Shown here piece by piece: positions 62,381 through 64,000 of a stretch of 64,000 nt of DNA; position 1 is the stretch's first letter, and each line of letters begins with the position of its first letter. A program made the position numbers and the translations under genes. The stretch covers positions 3,038,001 through 3,102,000 of the forward strand of contig NC_013235.1 in NCBI RefSeq assembly GCF_000024365.1, written 5' to 3'. The DNA comes from Nakamurella multipartita DSM 44233 (lineage in GTDB: Bacteria; Actinomycetota; Actinomycetes; Mycobacteriales; Nakamurellaceae). Below the pieces are notes generated by a model. It did not search any database and was not told the DNA's origin. It saw nothing but the letters and a program-made list of their open reading frames with translations.

Positions 62381-62530
62381 ATGAGGACGAACCGGAAGTC
62401 GATGGCGCAGCGCTACGAGGAGCGCCGGTCGCGCCGTTTGATCAACAAGGCGATCGCCGAGGCGCCGTCGGACAGCATGCGCACCGAGCTGCTGGTCGCC
62501 GCCCAGCGCCAGCTGGGTTCCCTGCGCTGA
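62381..62530 (+). CDS. Very small conserved basic protein
   Basis: 49 residues: MRTNRKSMAQRYEERRSRRL, then a helix with INKAIAEAPSDSMRTELLVA and QRQLGSLR. Highly basic N-terminus, amphipathic C-terminus, no membrane segment. A good AAGGAG site sits 7 nt before ATG 62381, supporting translation. I do not recognise the family; it may bind RNA or DNA. A 100-bp AT-richer stretch upstream likely holds its promoter. Confidence 0.65.
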   Translation: MRTNRKSMAQRYEERRSRRLINKAIAEAPSDSMRTELLVAAQRQLGSLR

Positions 62531-62624
62531 TCGCGCGCACCCCGACCCGGGCGGGTGCTTGACGCCCGGATCGGGAAGACTCCTCCCATCGCGCGCCGGA
62601 AGCGGCCGCGGGGGAGGCGATCCG

Positions 62625-63509
62625 ATGACGCAACCATGGCCGGAACTGCCGGTGGCCGCCTGGGCCCCGACCCGGGACACGGTGCACCTGTGGACCCAGA
62701 TCGTCGGCAAGGTCCGCCTGGCGCTGGCCGCACCGGAGAACCACTGGTGGCAGGTCCCGTTCTACGTGAACGCCACCGGCCTGACGACGAGCCTGATGCC
62801 CTACCAGAACCTCGGGGTCGAGATCGAATTCGACTTCGTCGGGCACGAGCTCGTCGTGCGCACCACGCTGGGCCGCACCGAACGGTTCGCGCTAGAGCCG
62901 ATGAGTGTGGCCGAGTTCTACCGGCGCTTCACCGCAGTGCTGGCCGACCTGGGCATCCGGGTGGCCATCATGCCGCGGCCGGTCGAGTTGCCGGTGGCCA
63001 TCCCGTTCGCCGACGACTCCGTGCACCGCAGCTACGATCCTGACGCGATGCACCGCTTCTGGGTGTCCCTGGTCAGCACCCAGCGGGTCCTGCAACAGTT
63101 CCGCGGTGAATTCACCGGCAAATGCAGCCCGGTCCACTTCTTTTGGGGCGCCTTCGATCTCGCCGTTACCCGGTTCTCCGGACGGCCCGCGCCCGAGCAT
63201 CCCGGCGGTGTTCCGAACTGTCCCGACCGGGTCATGCACGAGGCCTACAACCGTGAATTGGCCTCCTGCGGGTACTGGCCGGGTGGCGCCGACGAGGGCG
63301 CCTTCTACGCCTACGCCTACCCGGAACCCCCCGGGTACCGGGACTACCCGATCCGACCGGACCAGGCCCGCTTCGACCCAGACCTCGGTGAGTTCGTCCT
63401 GCCCTATGCGGCGGTGCGGCAGGCCGACGACCCGGACGCCGTGCTGCTGGAGTTCCTGCGGTCGGCCTTCACCGCGTCGGTCCAGCTCGGTCGATGGCCC
63501 GATGCCTGA
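62625..63509 (+). CDS. DUF5996 family protein
   Basis: 294 residues. WPELPVAAWAPTRDTVHLWT and QIVGKVRLALAAPENHWWQV open the protein, followed by FYVNATGLTTSLMPYQNLGV. A central HFFWGAFDLAVTRFSGR and a PGGADEGAFYAYAYPEPPGY block are the family hallmarks. Widespread in actinobacteria, no function known; the conserved Trp/His/Tyr residues suggest a small-molecule site. ATG 62625 follows GGGGGAGG. Overlaps the next CDS by 8 bp. Confidence 0.87.
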   Translation: MTQPWPELPVAAWAPTRDTVHLWTQIVGKVRLALAAPENHWWQVPFYVNATGLTTSLMPYQNLGVEIEFDFVGHELVVRTTLGRTERFALEPMSVAEFYRRFTAVLADLGIRVAIMPRPVELPVAIPFADDSVHRSYDPDAMHRFWVSLVSTQRVLQQFRGEFTGKCSPVHFFWGAFDLAVTRFSGRPAPEHPGGVPNCPDRVMHEAYNRELASCGYWPGGADEGAFYAYAYPEPPGYRDYPIRPDQARFDPDLGEFVLPYAAVRQADDPDAVLLEFLRSAFTASVQLGRWPDA

Positions 63510-64000
63510 GGGCACCCTCGAGCTGGTCGTGGTGGCCGACACCCACGTTCCGAACCGGGCCCGTGATCTGCCCGCCCCGCTCTGGGCGGCCATCGAGGCG
63601 GCCGACGTGGTGATCCACGCCGGGGACTGGGTCACCCCGGCCCTGCTGAACCAGGTCGAGGCCCGCAGCCGTCGGCTGGTCGGGGTGTGGGGCAACAACG
63701 ACGGCCCGGAGCTGCGCCGGCGGTTGCCCGAGGTCGCGCGGGTGAGCCTGGGCGGCCTGCGGGTGGCGGTCGTGCACGAGACCGGCGGCCGGGACGGACG
63801 GGAACGCCGGGCCGAGCAGGCCTTCCCCGACACCGATCTGCTGATCTTCGGCCACAGCCACATTCCGTGGGACACGGTCTCGCCCAGCGGGCTGCGGCTG
63901 CTCAATCCGGGTTCGCCGACCGACCGCCGGCGGCAACCGTTCTGCACGTACCTGACCGCCCGGGTCGGGGACGCCGCCCTGACCGAGGTCACCCTGCACC
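63502..64000 (+). CDS. YfcE/MJ0936-type metallophosphoesterase, C-terminus cut by window
   Basis: First 166 residues of a small calcineurin-like phosphodiesterase; the stop lies past base 64000, probably within a few codons as the family is ~160-180 residues. All metal motifs are present: VVVADTHVPNR (DxH), VVIHAGDWVT (GD), GVWGNNDGPELR (GNxD), VVHETGG and LIFGHSHIPWD (GHxH). Likely hydrolyses phosphodiesters. Starts inside the DUF5996 gene (8-bp overlap), so cotranslated. Confidence 0.9.
   Translation, partial: MPEGTLELVVVADTHVPNRARDLPAPLWAAIEAADVVIHAGDWVTPALLNQVEARSRRLVGVWGNNDGPELRRRLPEVARVSLGGLRVAVVHETGGRDGRERRAEQAFPDTDLLIFGHSHIPWDTVSPSGLRLLNPGSPTDRRRQPFCTYLTARVGDAALTEVTLH

Overview
The window is GC-rich, densely coded chromosomal DNA from an actinobacterium. 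This rests on several markers: mycothiol ligase MshC, a WhiB-type Fe-S regulator, RbpA, WhiA, ClgR, a PAC2 protein and the DUF3090 and SCO1664 families. Gene order around uppP-phosphatase-DUF3090-SCO1664-mshC and PAC2/metH resembles the mycobacterial Rv2136c-Rv2124c region. The order argA / pgsA / clgR resembles Rv2747-Rv2745c, and uvrC-rapZ-yvcK-whiA-gap-pgk-tpiA-secG is the standard actinobacterial block. A Nakamurella/Frankia-like member is my guess at the genus level and is inference only. I see no tRNA, rRNA, insertion sequence, prophage or CRISPR array; this is core and near-core chromosome.

Layout. 1-7.7 kb: end of a RecD-like helicase gene, an aldo/keto reductase, then a tightly packed + strand run (LLM oxidoreductase, uppP, histidine phosphatase, DUF3090, SCO1664 family, a metzincin-like protease, mshC). 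7.8-13.1 kb: ROK regulator, WhiB3/WhiD-like regulator, small secreted protein, large P-loop ATPase, PAC2. 13.3-21.6 kb: metH, HAD phosphatase, SRPBCC protein, phzF, yaaA, FeS-type photolyase, ohr. 21.7-28.2 kb: treX(glgX)-treY-treZ, making trehalose from glycogen. 28.5-37.6 kb: uvrC-rapZ-yvcK-whiA, glycolytic gap-pgk-tpiA, secG and rbpA. 37.7-44.3 kb: lipoprotein, argA, rimO-pgsA-cinA, clgR, and thyA-folA, where the folA product is a DHFR fused to an ACT domain. 44-52 kb: envelope and transport genes (GlsB-like, anchored DUF4352-like protein, PhoD, IMPase, isochorismatase-like, a CPA1 antiporter with a UBP zinc finger, MFS). 52-64 kb: esterase, a self-contained membrane protein/XRE operon, oxidoreductase, membrane M28 peptidase, an acdS (ACC deaminase) operon, small membrane proteins, DUF5996 and a metallophosphoesterase running off the end.

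Expression. Many genes or operons start with GTG or ATG only 6-8 bases after a TAnnnT -10 box (AKR, mshC, ROK, metH, yaaA, uvrC, argA, rimO, thyA, IMPase, isochorismatase, acdS, 61710). That is the signature of leaderless transcripts, and it fixes several start codons. Inside operons, ATGA, GTGA or TGATG overlaps are common (uppP-phosphatase, metH-HAD, rapZ-yvcK, rimO-pgsA, thyA-folA, acdS-VOC-amidohydrolase).

The most unusual points are the DHFR-ACT fusion with a 15-bp repeat in its 5' end, a 35-bp tandem array filling the argA/rimO divergent promoter region, a paired operator around a consensus promoter ahead of the XRE operon, a large inverted repeat between phzF and yaaA, and a HExxH protease beside mshC. 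Nothing here amounts to a clearly new multi-gene defence or mobile system.
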